In this document: positions 11,747-21,021 of the stretch, piece after piece
How the letters are laid out: each line of letters begins with the position of its first letter
Position numbering within the stretch: position 1 is the first letter of the stretch
From: Arctopsyche grandis
Lineage: Eukaryota; Arthropoda; Insecta; Trichoptera; Hydropsychidae
NCBI RefSeq assembly: GCF_051622035.1
Contig: NC_135360.1
Location: 34,365,206-34,429,205, forward strand
Length of the DNA: 64,000 bases
Reading direction: 5' to 3'
Notes under the pieces: generated by a model
Database searches by the model: none
Told to the model about the DNA's origin: nothing
The model's input: only the letters and a program-made list of their open reading frames with translations
Made by a program: the position numbers and the translations under genes

Positions 11747-14215
11747 CTACTGTTGAAGCAATATATCCCAATTGATATTCGAACTGTAGACTTCTTGTTC
11801 TAACCAAAGTTCATAATTGTTTTTGAAATCGTCTCCCAGGTGCATCGGGACGGAGAGAGCCGTCGCCAGACAGGGATCGGCCGGGATATCGGGAGCGGGC
11901 TCCAAGTATCTTCGCTTGTTGAAGCGGTCGACGTGGTTGCGCAGAGCGCACTCCTCGGCCTGAAAGTCCCACGGACGAGCTTCGACGTCGTTTCCGAAAG
12001 CCCAATCGTCGTTGAGACGATGGCGAACCTTGGCGTAGATGGCGCTGATCGTCTTCATGTTCGACTTTCTCCACTGCCGGCCCAAATATTTGGTCTGCAT
12101 CTTGAGCAACTTCAAGACGTACACTTGCATCATCGCCTGACGCACCTTCAGCGTCCTCTTGAGGATGGGCGCGCTCTTGAACACGACGAGCAGCATTATC
12201 CTCGAGTGCTTCCACTTGGTCAGCTTGTTCAGGATGCGCAGCAGGTTGATGCAGGAGAAGAGATTCCGCCAGGAGAAGACGAACGACGAGTCGCCGATGT
12301 CGAGGCACTCCATCGTCAGCTCGGGCTGTTCGCCGACGACGCACGCGGGGAACTCTATGATCGGGATCACGTTCTTGGCTCGCACGTACGACGTGATGTA
12401 CTGGTTGAAGAACTTGAGCACGAGCGGGATGCAGTTGGCGAAGACGAGGTGCTGCGACATGAACTCGAATTGGTACACGTGGTTCAGCTTGAAGTGCTTG
12501 AGGAGCAGCAGGAGGATCGCGGACACGGCCTTGATGATGATCTCCTTGTGGCGGTTGAAGTCGACGGTCTGCTTCATGGTCTGCACGACGGTGACGGGGG
12601 CGATCGGCTCCTGCACGTCGCCCATGATGTTGATCGAGTCGGACTTGCCCGTGGAGGTGGGCGCGGCGGCCAGCAGGATCTTGAGCAGCGCGATCATGTG
12701 CTGCGGCAGGTTCTGCAGGATGGCCCGGTACAGGATCTCGGCCTCGGTCTCCTCGACGTCGCCCTCGCCCCTCGTCAGCGGGCTCTTGGCGATCTCGGCC
12801 TCGCGCTCGATCTGCAGCTCGGCCAGACTCACGTACACGTTGTTGCGCAGCACGGAGACGCCCTCGTGGATGGGCTGCGGCAGGCCGGCCAGCGTCACGC
12901 TGTCGCCCGGCAGTTGGTAGCCGACGAACTTGAGCCGCGCCCCGTCCAGGAACGCGTCCACGTCCCGCTGTCGCACCTTCGGCATCCACGGGAGGATGCG
13001 CAGCGCGCGGCACGACGCTTTCGGGGTGGCCGGCGCGGTCTTCGACTGCGGCGGCCCCACCACCTCGTTGCTCCCTTCGAACGCGCCGTTGTCTTCGTAG
13101 TCGTAGTCCTCGTCGGACACGCACATGTCCTCGCGCTCCATCTGCATCTGGTCTCGGTCTCGGTCGCGGTCGCGCTCGCCGTTGCCGTTGCCGTTGCCTC
13201 CGCGCTCCGACTCGTCCAGCGACACCTGCTTGATGATGGGCTGGCGGCGCAGGGGGCGGCGCTTCTGGTTCTGCGCGTCGATGAGGTCGCCGGCGCTGGG
13301 CGGGGGCGTGCTGGGGCGCATGTGGCGCGTCACCTCCACCGTGTCCTCCGTCATGGGGCGCAGATGGCGCTCGGCCCTGCGCTCCGCTTTGCGCCGCTTG
13401 AGCGCGCTCGCGCCGCCCAGCTGCACCAGCAGCACCTTCCACAGCAGCAGCAGCACCTTCTTCATGGGCACGTGCGGGTGGTCGCCGGCGCAGAACACCA
13501 TCACCGTGTCGAGCAGCTTGACGGCGAGCAGCTCGTCGCCGAAGGGCGCGTTGAGCTCCTCCTTGAAGGCGTCGGCGAGCGCCGCGTAGTGGAGCTCCGA
13601 AGGTGAAGGCTCCGGCTGGTCGCGGTCGCGGTCGCGCTCGGCGCGCATCACCTCCGTCACGATGTAGAGCGCCGACAGCACGACGCGCAGCTCGCTCGAG
13701 TCGGCGATGGTGGCGTGCGGGGGGTGCGGGTGCGGGTGCGGGTGCGAGCGCGAGGAGGGGGGCGGCGGAGGGGGCGCGCGCGCGTGCAGCTCCAGCGTCT
13801 GCACGAGGGCGGCGAACGCGCCCACCGCGTACAGCAGCATGGCGTTGGCGCGCGCCCACCGCCGCTGCTCGGCGTCCGACTGCACCTCGGCCCAGCAGCC
13901 CTGCAGCAGGTAGAGGAGAGCGCGCGCCGCCTCGCCGCGAGCGCCCGCCTCGGCCGACTCGAGCCGATCTAAGAGGAGCAAGCAGACTGCGCGCCGCTCG
14001 GTGTCGGTGAGCTTCTGCCAGGCGGGCGCCAACCCCACCCCCTGCAGCGTCCGCTCGAAGGCGCGCTCGTTGAGGGGGAACTCGCCCGCCTCCGAGTACG
14101 TGTACAGCTCGGCGATCTCGTCGGCGTGCGAGTCGCAGTCGCCGTACGCAAAGTTCAGCACGGGGCTGTCCGCCTCCTCCTCGCCCTCCGACTCGTCCCG
14201 CTGTCGCTTCTGCAT
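11747..14215 (-). CDS. STRIP: Striatin-interacting protein (STRIP1/2 orthologue), uninterrupted ORF
   Basis: Core scaffold of the STRIPAK PP2A-kinase complex (Drosophila Strip, vertebrate STRIP1/2), which regulates Hippo signalling, cytoskeleton and endosome organisation. About 822 residues, close to the usual 800-840. The N-terminal N1221-like domain is recognisable (DSPVLNFAYGDCDSHADEIA; FPLNERAFE; HPHVPMKKVLLLLWKVLL). The C-terminal DUF3402-type part is strongly conserved (MIALLKILLAAAPTS; LLLLLKHFKLNHVYQFEF; HLVFANCIPLVLKFFNQ; NLLRILNKLTKWKHSR; KYLGRQWRKSNMKTISAIY; RPWDFQAEECALR). I start at M14215 (MQKRQRDESEGEEEADSP); an in-frame ATG at 14260 would add a V/G-rich stretch that looks like untranslated leader. 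Low-complexity inserts (HPHPHPHP, RDRDRDRD, GNGNGNG) sit in the two linkers. The ORF has no introns and is much richer in GC than its neighbours. Confidence 0.95.
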   Translation of the reverse strand: MQKRQRDESEGEEEADSPVLNFAYGDCDSHADEIAELYTYSEAGEFPLNERAFERTLQGVGLAPAWQKLTDTERRAVCLLLLDRLESAEAGARGEAARALLYLLQGCWAEVQSDAEQRRWARANAMLLYAVGAFAALVQTLELHARAPPPPPPSSRSHPHPHPHPPHATIADSSELRVVLSALYIVTEVMRAERDRDRDQPEPSPSELHYAALADAFKEELNAPFGDELLAVKLLDTVMVFCAGDHPHVPMKKVLLLLWKVLLVQLGGASALKRRKAERRAERHLRPMTEDTVEVTRHMRPSTPPPSAGDLIDAQNQKRRPLRRQPIIKQVSLDESERGGNGNGNGERDRDRDRDQMQMEREDMCVSDEDYDYEDNGAFEGSNEVVGPPQSKTAPATPKASCRALRILPWMPKVRQRDVDAFLDGARLKFVGYQLPGDSVTLAGLPQPIHEGVSVLRNNVYVSLAELQIEREAEIAKSPLTRGEGDVEETEAEILYRAILQNLPQHMIALLKILLAAAPTSTGKSDSINIMGDVQEPIAPVTVVQTMKQTVDFNRHKEIIIKAVSAILLLLLKHFKLNHVYQFEFMSQHLVFANCIPLVLKFFNQYITSYVRAKNVIPIIEFPACVVGEQPELTMECLDIGDSSFVFSWRNLFSCINLLRILNKLTKWKHSRIMLLVVFKSAPILKRTLKVRQAMMQVYVLKLLKMQTKYLGRQWRKSNMKTISAIYAKVRHRLNDDWAFGNDVEARPWDFQAEECALRNHVDRFNKRRYLEPAPDIPADPCLATALSVPMHLGDDFKNNYELWLEQEVYSSNINWDILLQQ

Positions 14216-14440
14216 GACGACACCACCGACAACAACACCGACGACAACAAACGACGACACCGATCACTCCTCGCGCATCTCGCGACCACTGACACTAGGC
14301 GCATCGGATCTGCCAACGTTACATATACATGTGTACAAACATCACACGGGTTACGTCGAAAACGTAAAATCGCAAATACAGAATATCTGCCACTCGGATT
14401 CTCGTTAGTACAATATTTCGAGTGGGTGGCGTTATAGTTT
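14216..14440. other. STRIP leader and promoter region
   Basis: Contains the ACGAC/ACAAC-rich presumed 5' leader of STRIP and about 180 bases of upstream DNA before a LINE fragment begins. No clear core promoter motif can be named. Confidence 0.4.
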
Positions 14441-15400
14441 TTATTTATTTTTGGAAAATTTACAGTTAATTACAAATAATAACAAAATATGATTATGATT
14501 ACGAAAGCCCTCGGGTTCGTCATCCGGTCCTCCAAATGCTTTACTTCTATTAAATCATACAAAATACTATATTGTGCATACGTAAGAAGTATTGTTGAGT
14601 TTGGAACCCAGAGTACTCTGGTGCAAGAGACAGATTGGGGCGCATTCAGAAGAGATTTTTGAGGTACATCAGTAGCCGTTTTGGATTATCCTATACTTCC
14701 TATGAAGATGCTTGTAGGTGTCAGCATCTACTTCCACTTGTCAAAAGAAGGGAGATAGCTGACATCTCAACAATTTTGAACATCCCTAACGGCTCGATCG
14801 ACTGTCCTCAATTATTGAGCAGACTATCATTGCGTGTGCCAAATAGAATGACTAGATGTAATGAGCTCCTTTACATACCTAATACTTTTTCTAATTATGG
14901 AAGAAGCTCATTCATCTGGCGTGCAAGCTCCACCGTCAACACACTAATTTTAACAATTTCTATGTTTGACTTATTTAATATTAATGCTATACAAGCTAGA
15001 GTGATTATTGCAAATTTGTTTTTCGATGATTAATTTTATTGAAAATTTACGATTGTGATTATGAATTTTTATTTTGATGTATTTATTTTGTCTTTTTGTT
15101 TTTTGTTATATATTATATTATTTTTATTATTTCATAATTTTTATCATATTATTATTCTTATTATTTTGATATTTTTATTATACTGTTTATTTATTTCTAT
15201 TTTTTTATTTTTGTTTTCTCTAACTATCTTACTCTATTATCATTTTTGTTTCTTATTTTAAATGTTTGAGCTTTTCTTTTTTTTACCTATATGTGAAAAT
15301 TATTAATGATTTATTTAACATAATTATGTTATTTTACTATCAATCTATGTAACTTAATAAACTGTAAATTTTCCAAATAAATAAACAAATAAATAAATTA
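14441..15400 (+). mobile_element. LINE 3' fragment (reverse transcriptase C-terminal tail)
   Basis: The 3' end of a jockey/CR1-like non-LTR retrotransposon. From about 14500 one frame reads ALGFVIRSSKCF then YVRSIVEFGTQSTL. After a frameshift the frame 14635-15033 reads RIQKRFLRYISSRFGLSY, LPLVKRREIADISTILN, LRVPNRMTRCNELLY. This is the usual arrangement downstream of the RT thumb in insect LINEs. A T-rich 3' untranslated region and AAATAAATAAA tail follow. The first 27 bases (14441-14467) are nearly the inverse of 15360-15386, sharing a perfect 18-bp core (TTTGGAAAATTTACAGTT). Confidence 0.75.
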
Positions 15401-15603
15401 TTAAAAGATAGACCATTTTAAAGTTTTTGTAAATATTAAGAGAAAAAAAATTTTATATTAAAAAATAGTCATTAAAGGTCTGAGCACACTATTGCGTCTG
15501 CGACACGAACGGCAGCACGCGGCCAAATATTGTTTATATGAAATTGCATGGGATATAACACACTACGTCGCGTCACACTACCGTTCGTGTCGCAGACGCA
15601 TAA

Positions 15604-16390
15604 AGGTCTGTTCATACTTAACAGCACTGCACGGCTTCAGCACTGCACGACTCCGTTTCAAATATGTCATTTTATTACATTTCTATTCATATCTACCTAC
15701 ACGTCGCGGTCACGTAACGTTTACAGCAATTTGGCCGAGTGCAAGGCAAAATCGGCTTACTTATGCATTAGAGGCCATAAAGATACGGCACAATATTGCT
15801 TACGTCGTATTGTCGAGTACTTGCAATATGAATGCATACACGTGCATTCGTAGCTACGCGTCAGAATACAAGTCACCAAAAATGTTTCGACATTTATCGA
15901 ACGAAAAAGAAGCTCAAGAAGGCAATAAAAAAGCACAGAGGCGTTTTGATGTGCATCCCATGTTAAAAAATAGAAAAACTGAAGGAGAGTTTTGGACACT
16001 GTATATGGAGCTTGTGGATGATGGGCAAAATTTTTTTAAATATTTCCGTAAAAAATTAAAATTTTTTTAAAATATTTGCGCCAAAACCATGTCAAAAGAT
16101 TGAACAGCTGTCAACTGTCACTATCGATAATTGGTCCAAAACAGCAAGGCAGACTCATGGCACATAATTCGCGTGTATATTTCCACGATGGCCAAAAAAA
16201 TGGATACGATACGTTGACGGATGTTGCTGTAAGGTATGAACAGGAAATGTCGGGTACTGCTGTAAGCTTGCTGTGGCGTAAACATGACGGTTGGTATGAA
16301 TATACCCATACAAAATGTACCAAAGAATACTTTTCGTACGGCCGGATACCTGCTGAAGTCGGTACGTGCTGACTAGGTATGAACAGACCT
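15604..16390. mobile_element. Internally deleted Harbinger-like element, copy B (nested)
   Basis: Bounded by AGGTCTGTTCATAC and GTATGAACAGACCT, flanked by TAA on the left and TAG on the right. It is inserted in the right arm of the outer MITE. The body matches copy A at 8971-10049 but lacks that copy's 354-bp insertion and keeps a segment near the right end (ACTTTTCGTACGGCCGGATA region, about 16329-16357). It has a transposase N-terminal remnant from ATG 15882 (MFRHLSNEKEAQEG, then RRFDVHPMLKNRKTEGEF, FFKYFRKK) and no catalytic domain. A partial repeat of the local sequence lies at 16030-16080. Confidence 0.82.
15882..16052 (+). pseudogene. PIF/Harbinger transposase N-terminal fragment (copy B)
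   Basis: The same remnant as at 9249-9416, ending in FFKYFRKK before an A/T-rich duplication breaks the frame. The FFKYFR form agrees slightly better with the family consensus than copy A (FFKYLR). Confidence 0.7.
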
Positions 16391-16497
16391 TAGTGCGGTC
16401 AGAGCTTAAATCATATTTATTTATTTTTAATCCATACTAGAAAGACCCAACAGATAACCCCTACACGCCTTCTTGACCAGAAACATTGTACATTCAA

Positions 16498-16602
16498 CGG
16501 GCTCTACACTCGCGCCGTAAACGCCCGCGAACACCGTGCGTGTGAGTATGTGCGTTCGCGGGGCGAGTTCGGGCCGTTATTCGCGCGCGAGTGTAGAGCC
16601 CG
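16498..16602. mobile_element. Short GC-rich palindromic MITE-like element
   Basis: A 105-bp segment with near-perfect terminal inverted repeats CGGGCTCTACACTCGCGC and GCGCGAGTGTAGAGCCCG, and further inverted similarity inside (CGCCCGCGAAC against GTTCGCGGGGCG). It is GC-rich in AT-rich surroundings. No target duplication is clear, so the family is not assigned. Confidence 0.6.
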
Positions 16603-16651
16603 CTTAATACAAGTTTTATACAAAGTAAATGCATATCAATTAACACTAGAG

Positions 16652-17196
16652 CAGTGGTTCTTAACCTTGTTGGAGGTACTGAACCCCACCAATTTCATAT
16701 GCGCATTCACCGAACCCTTCTTAATTGGAAAAATAAAATATGATTTTTTTCAAATTCAAAACATAGGTATACATATATTTTACTGGTGCACAAAATGAAC
16801 CGTGCATCAACATCACTGTATTCAAAATTTTTTGGATTTTCACACAAAAACAAAAACATAATAATGAATATTTACTGCAAATCAGTGTGACTTCTGCTGT
16901 TGCCTTTCAGAGACCAGTTCAGAAATCTTGGCAAGTGCCACTCTCATGTCATTTTCGCAACACAGTTTGTTCCTTTTCTTCGTTTTTATGTACAGCATCC
17001 TCGAAAAGGATTGCTCGCAAAGATATGTTGTAACAAACGGTTTGAAAATCTCCAGAGCTTTCTTAGCAATAACAGGGTACGTTACCATTTGTTGACACCA
17101 AAACGTTGTTGTTCTGAAGAGTTGCTGTTGAACCTGGCCCTGCTGAATTTCCACCGAACCCTTGGGGTTCGATCGAACTCAGGTTAAGAACCACTG
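16652..17196. mobile_element. Internally deleted hAT-Charlie-like transposon
   Basis: A 545-bp element with terminal repeats CAGTGGTTCTTAACC and GGTTAAGAACCACTG. Exact 8-bp duplications CACTAGAG lie at 16644-16651 and 17197-17204, the hallmark of hAT insertion. The termini and the coding remnant are of the Charlie type. Confidence 0.93.
16882..17154 (-). pseudogene. hAT-Charlie transposase dimerisation-domain remnant
   Basis: About 90 codons that read ALEIFKPFVTTYLCEQSFSR, then IKTKKRNKLCCENDMRVALA and ISELVSERQQQKSH. This is the C-terminal hAT dimerisation region (TTYLCE..FS.M..IKTK.RN.L...ND.R.AL). The DDE core is absent, so no active transposase is made. Reading direction is opposite to the ELMOD gene downstream. 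Confidence 0.85.
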
Positions 17197-17204
17197 CACT
17201 AGAG

Positions 17205-18617
17205 TTTCCAATTATTCGACTTCAACTATTCGAATGTCGAATAGTAAAATTCGAAATATTCGAATAGTTTTAAACAATAGAAAACAGTGTGAAATATTTA
17301 TTCGAAATAATTAATTAACAATGCACATACATTAAAAAGAAAAGGTAAATTTATCGTCATACGTAAACTTTATTTTGATTTTAAAAATAGTTATGCGTTA
17401 AATGTTTCAAAATTTAATTGAAATCTTTTTTTGACCTTTTGGAATTATCTTGGCTTTTCGGGTTTTTATTCGTCACAACAGATAAAATAGCAATTCTTAC
17501 ATCGTCAGAAAATATATTTGAATGTATTTTTTCAACGATAAATAGCGCAGAAAACGTTTCTGAATTATCTCTAAATGATCTATATGAGTTTGGTAATAAG
17601 GAGATCATATGACTGAAGCATACTCAATATTACTGCGAACTAAATTGTTATAGAGCAATATTAAAGTATGCGGGTTCTTAAAGGGCTTCGCAACTCGGCA
17701 GAGATAAATCTAAATAGTTTATATAAATTGTAAATTTTATTAATAAATATTGCACGAATGAATTTATGGATTATTTATTTGGTTTTAATCCCGTACGTTT
17801 CGTGTGAACGAGAAAATATTATAAGTAACTACATATAAAATTAGGATTTAACTGAAATCGCGTATGTTCATTATATAGGTATGAATAATTTTTAAAAATA
17901 TCCAACTGTATGAGAATTTTTATATTTTCACGATATTTTTGAAACGTCGTCGATATCTACAGGTTTTTTTAATTTTATATGTCAAAATGATTGTAAATAC
18001 ATCATTATAAATAAAAACAACTATGTAAGAGGGGTTCCAAACCGTAACGTTTTAAGTGCTGAAAATCAATCATTTTTCTGGAGAAACTTAGAAGTGTTTA
18101 AATTAAGTTTTAGTAGTTGGTGGAAGTGATCGGTGGCGCCTAGCGACTGTCATTAGATGTCAACAACACGCCTCTTGTCGTCACCAGGTCGTCATTCTTG
18201 ACCCTCTTCATTTCCGGTATGCCTTATCGTCATCCTAATCCACGTCAATTTATTTTTCTAACATCAACTTTAAACTGCACAAATTAGACGATCACATTCC
18301 GATGAATTCTATCGTCTCAATTAATTAGTTTGAGTATGTATATTTCTTTAAAAAAAATAACCGTAATATCAATCTTAATGTTTCTGTGATTAAGGTTAGC
18401 ACTGGTCGTTTTTTTATTATTTTATTTGAAATAAAATGGCACACATACAGAATAAAAATATAATAAAAGTGAAATAGAAATAGTTTTAATAACGATAACT
18501 TGATAAAAAAATTACTTCACTCGATACGTTTGTGCAGTTGTAATGAGAGTGAAAAAATGATCATGTTATGTAGTTTCTAAATTAATTTCAGATAAGAGAA
18601 ACTATTTGTATCCAAAA
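17205..18617. other. Intergenic DNA and 5' region of the ELMOD gene
   Basis: AT-rich DNA with a cluster of ATTCGAAT-type palindromes (about 17213-17275). An intron acceptor (AATTTCAG, ending about 18590) lies just upstream of the ELMOD start, which implies a 5' non-coding exon further left that I cannot place. No other gene is supported. Confidence 0.5.
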
Positions 18618-19661
18618 ATGTGGATATCGCTGTGGAAGCAGTTTTGGGCAGCTTTACTTTGGTGGGGACGGCCAGTTCTCAAGGGTGTTCTCCGTCGCTT
18701 CACCGGTCTGTGTGAACTCCAAAGAATATGTTACGGAGAACCGCCGGGCGCGGCCAGGGCGATATCGGCCGAACGAAGTCTACGTCTGTCTAGAATGACG
18801 GCGATACACGCCATGATATCTCACCTCGACGACGTGGCGAGTCAGGGCCGGCTCAGAGTAGATACGCAGACCCAGATACTGTCGTGTGCGTCCGTTTTGA
18901 TCATGCAAGTCAAGCGGATTAATCCTCGTGTACATCCCACGTTTTCGTCGAGTTTCGAACGGTGTGTGCAGCTCGTGTGGGGCTATCGCCAGTTGTGTAG
19001 TCAGGTAGAACAAATGCGTACCACGCATTACGACAGTGACAATCTGCATCATGAGGAAAAATTGTTGGACCTGTGGAGGCAGTTGATGCCGCAAGAACCG
19101 TTGGAAGCTAGGATCACCAAGCAGTGGCAAGATATTGGATTTCAGGTAAAACGTTCACCGATACCATCGAATCTGCGGTAGTCACATACAAATAAATCAC
19201 TATTTAGTATTTTTAAATTTTATTTAATTTAATTGCAGGGCGACGATCCAAAGACAGATTTTCGAGGAATGGGACTACTCGGATTAGAGAACCTTTTATA
19301 CTTCGCTAAAGAATTCCCCGGTGCTTCCGGTCATGTGCTCAGCCATTCTCATCATCCCAAATATGGATATACTTTTGCCGTAGTTGGCATAAATCTAACG
19401 TCCATGGCGTACAATCTATTGAAAGACGGGTCTGCCAAAACTCACATTTACAACGTCTCTAAGGGACTGCCGACGATCAGAAACTTTCACCAATTTTACT
19501 GTTATCTATTCTACGAATTCGACAGATTTTGGATAGAATCCAAGCCGCAGAACATGATGGAGTTTTCCATTATACATCAAAGGTTTGAAAAGAGTATTAG
19601 GAATTCACTTAAAAATAAATCGACCGTGTTTAGAATCAACATCAAGATTGATAATGTATAA
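18618..19661 (+). CDS. ELMOD2: ELMO domain-containing protein 1/2-like (ARL GAP)
   Basis: ELMOD1/2-family protein. Family members act as GTPase-activating proteins for ARL2 and related ARF-family GTPases. Two coding exons, join(18618..19145, 19239..19661), phase 0, 316 residues (human ELMOD2 is about 293, ELMOD1 about 330). The N-terminus MWISLWKQFWAALLWW and FTGLCELQRIC match the family's hydrophobic start and LTGxCELQRI block. YDSDNLHHEEKLLDLW then leads to the ELMO core: WQDIGFQ at the end of exon 1, GDDPKTDFRGMGLLGLENL at the start of exon 2 (containing the arginine considered catalytic for GAP activity), HPKYGYTFAVVGINLTSMAY, and FHQFYCYLFYEFDRFW. The ATG at 18618 is chosen because MWISLW matches the vertebrate start. 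Whether it is orthologous to ELMOD1 or ELMOD2 is not resolved. Confidence 0.92.
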
Positions 19662-21021
19662 ATTATAAATCAATTTCACACGCTAAAATAGCAATGAGCT
19701 TGAACGGATTATACGTACATATGACGATGCAAATTGAGTCACACCGAGCACTTGATTAGCGATGGATCTTGCCACGTATTCCATCACAACTTTAAATTGA
19801 CTGCCCTTTTAATCCCAAGCTATTTTGCGAATTACACACATGCGAAGAATCTCGAGGCATGTTTTCGTTAAAAACGCTAGTCTTTATTTTATTATTTGTC
19901 TCAACTAATATTCAATTTTTGGTAATGTCATCTCCACAATATATAGTGTAATAAGGAATATTTATATATACATATGTATGTATGTGGTTGTAAAATAAAC
20001 AAATGAATGAATACAAAAAAATATTTATCAAAATGATAATTTTTGAGTTTGAATGTTATTTGCAAATACATATAAAGTATTAAGACGATGTAAAAAATAA
20101 ATTTTCTTTGAAACGCAACAAATTGCTACGAAATGCTTTTTTGGACATATGTATGTACATACAATAAAATACTTGAAACTGTTCAATATGCAGTAGACAG
20201 ATTTAATTTATCAATTTTCGCTGATAGTGAATAAAAAAAAAATATATATATAGCGTCAGTGTTCGTAAACAGGACCGAGAAATCGGTCTCTTGGATTCTT
20301 CGCATGTATCAGTTGAGCCGATAAATTGGCTTTAAAAGGTTTATAGCGTAATGAATATTTATTTTTTAAGGCTTTTGACAGTATTTAAAATATCTCAAAT
20401 AACATGCTTTTCCAAAACATGGTTTGTATATACTCGTTTACATATATCAATCTAATTATTAAGCGTTTATTTTATGATTAATCATATCATTCCACCTACT
20501 TACGAGCGAGCGGTTGCATTTTCCAAAAGCATCTCGCTAACAATGATTAGCAAACGACTGAAAGTAATTCTGCTGTTAATCTTTTTTAACAATGTAAGTT
20601 TGTAAGCATTTCAGATTAAAAAAAATTCAGCAAGGAATGCAGCCTCCATTAGTAAATCGTTTATAAACAATAAATCATATACAATATACAATAAAAATAA
20701 AACAATTTGTAAAATTATTTTATTAAAATTAATAAATTACTGTACAGGTTTCAATGCTTATTATAAAAATGCCATATTGCACAAAATATAATATAAGAAA
20801 AAAAATATTGGAATGAAAACATTTAATAAAATTACAAATCAGAGCGAGGATCTTTTCAAATGCATTTTGCAAATTGTGATTTGAAAAGATTTCAGAGTAT
20901 GGAAACTTTTTCCTCAATTACAAACTCATTTTGTAAGGAAGAAAAATACGTACATACAAATGTATATGTATGTATGAAATTATCACAAAAAATAGCGCTT
21001 GCGAACGCAAGACAGATGGAA
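19662..21021. other. Convergent intergenic region, ELMOD to TMX-like gene
   Basis: AT-rich DNA holding both 3' untranslated regions. A perfect six-pair hairpin with a GAAA loop lies at 20273-20288 (GACCGA-GAAA-TCGGTC). TACATA/TATGTA palindromes recur. No coding sequence is supported. Confidence 0.5.

Larger units (their letters stand above)
15476..16406. mobile_element. Outer Harbinger-type MITE split by a nested insertion
   Basis: A MITE of about 144 bp once the nested element is removed. The terminal repeats are AGGTCTGAGCACACTA on the left and TAGTGCGGTCAGAGCT on the right, flanked on both sides by TAA (15473-15475 and 16407-16409), the expected Harbinger target duplication. A perfect 20-bp inverted repeat lies inside (15493-15512 against 15581-15600). 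The element is interrupted at 15604-16390. Confidence 0.8.

Noticed and set aside
11811-14267. Long open frames on both strands inside STRIP (818 aa minus, 588 aa plus and others)
   Set aside because: They lie over the strongly conserved STRIP frame and translate to alanine/arginine- or valine/leucine/histidine-rich text. They are open because the exon is GC-rich and has few stop codons.
14441-15400. Twin-priming inversion of a LINE
   Set aside because: Twin priming inverts an upstream segment of the element. Here the inverted piece is the 3' tail itself, so two separate opposite copies fit better.
18606-18617. Upstream extension of the ELMOD protein (MYP before MWISLW)
   Set aside because: The upstream codon is TTG, not ATG. 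The family start matches the ATG at 18618.
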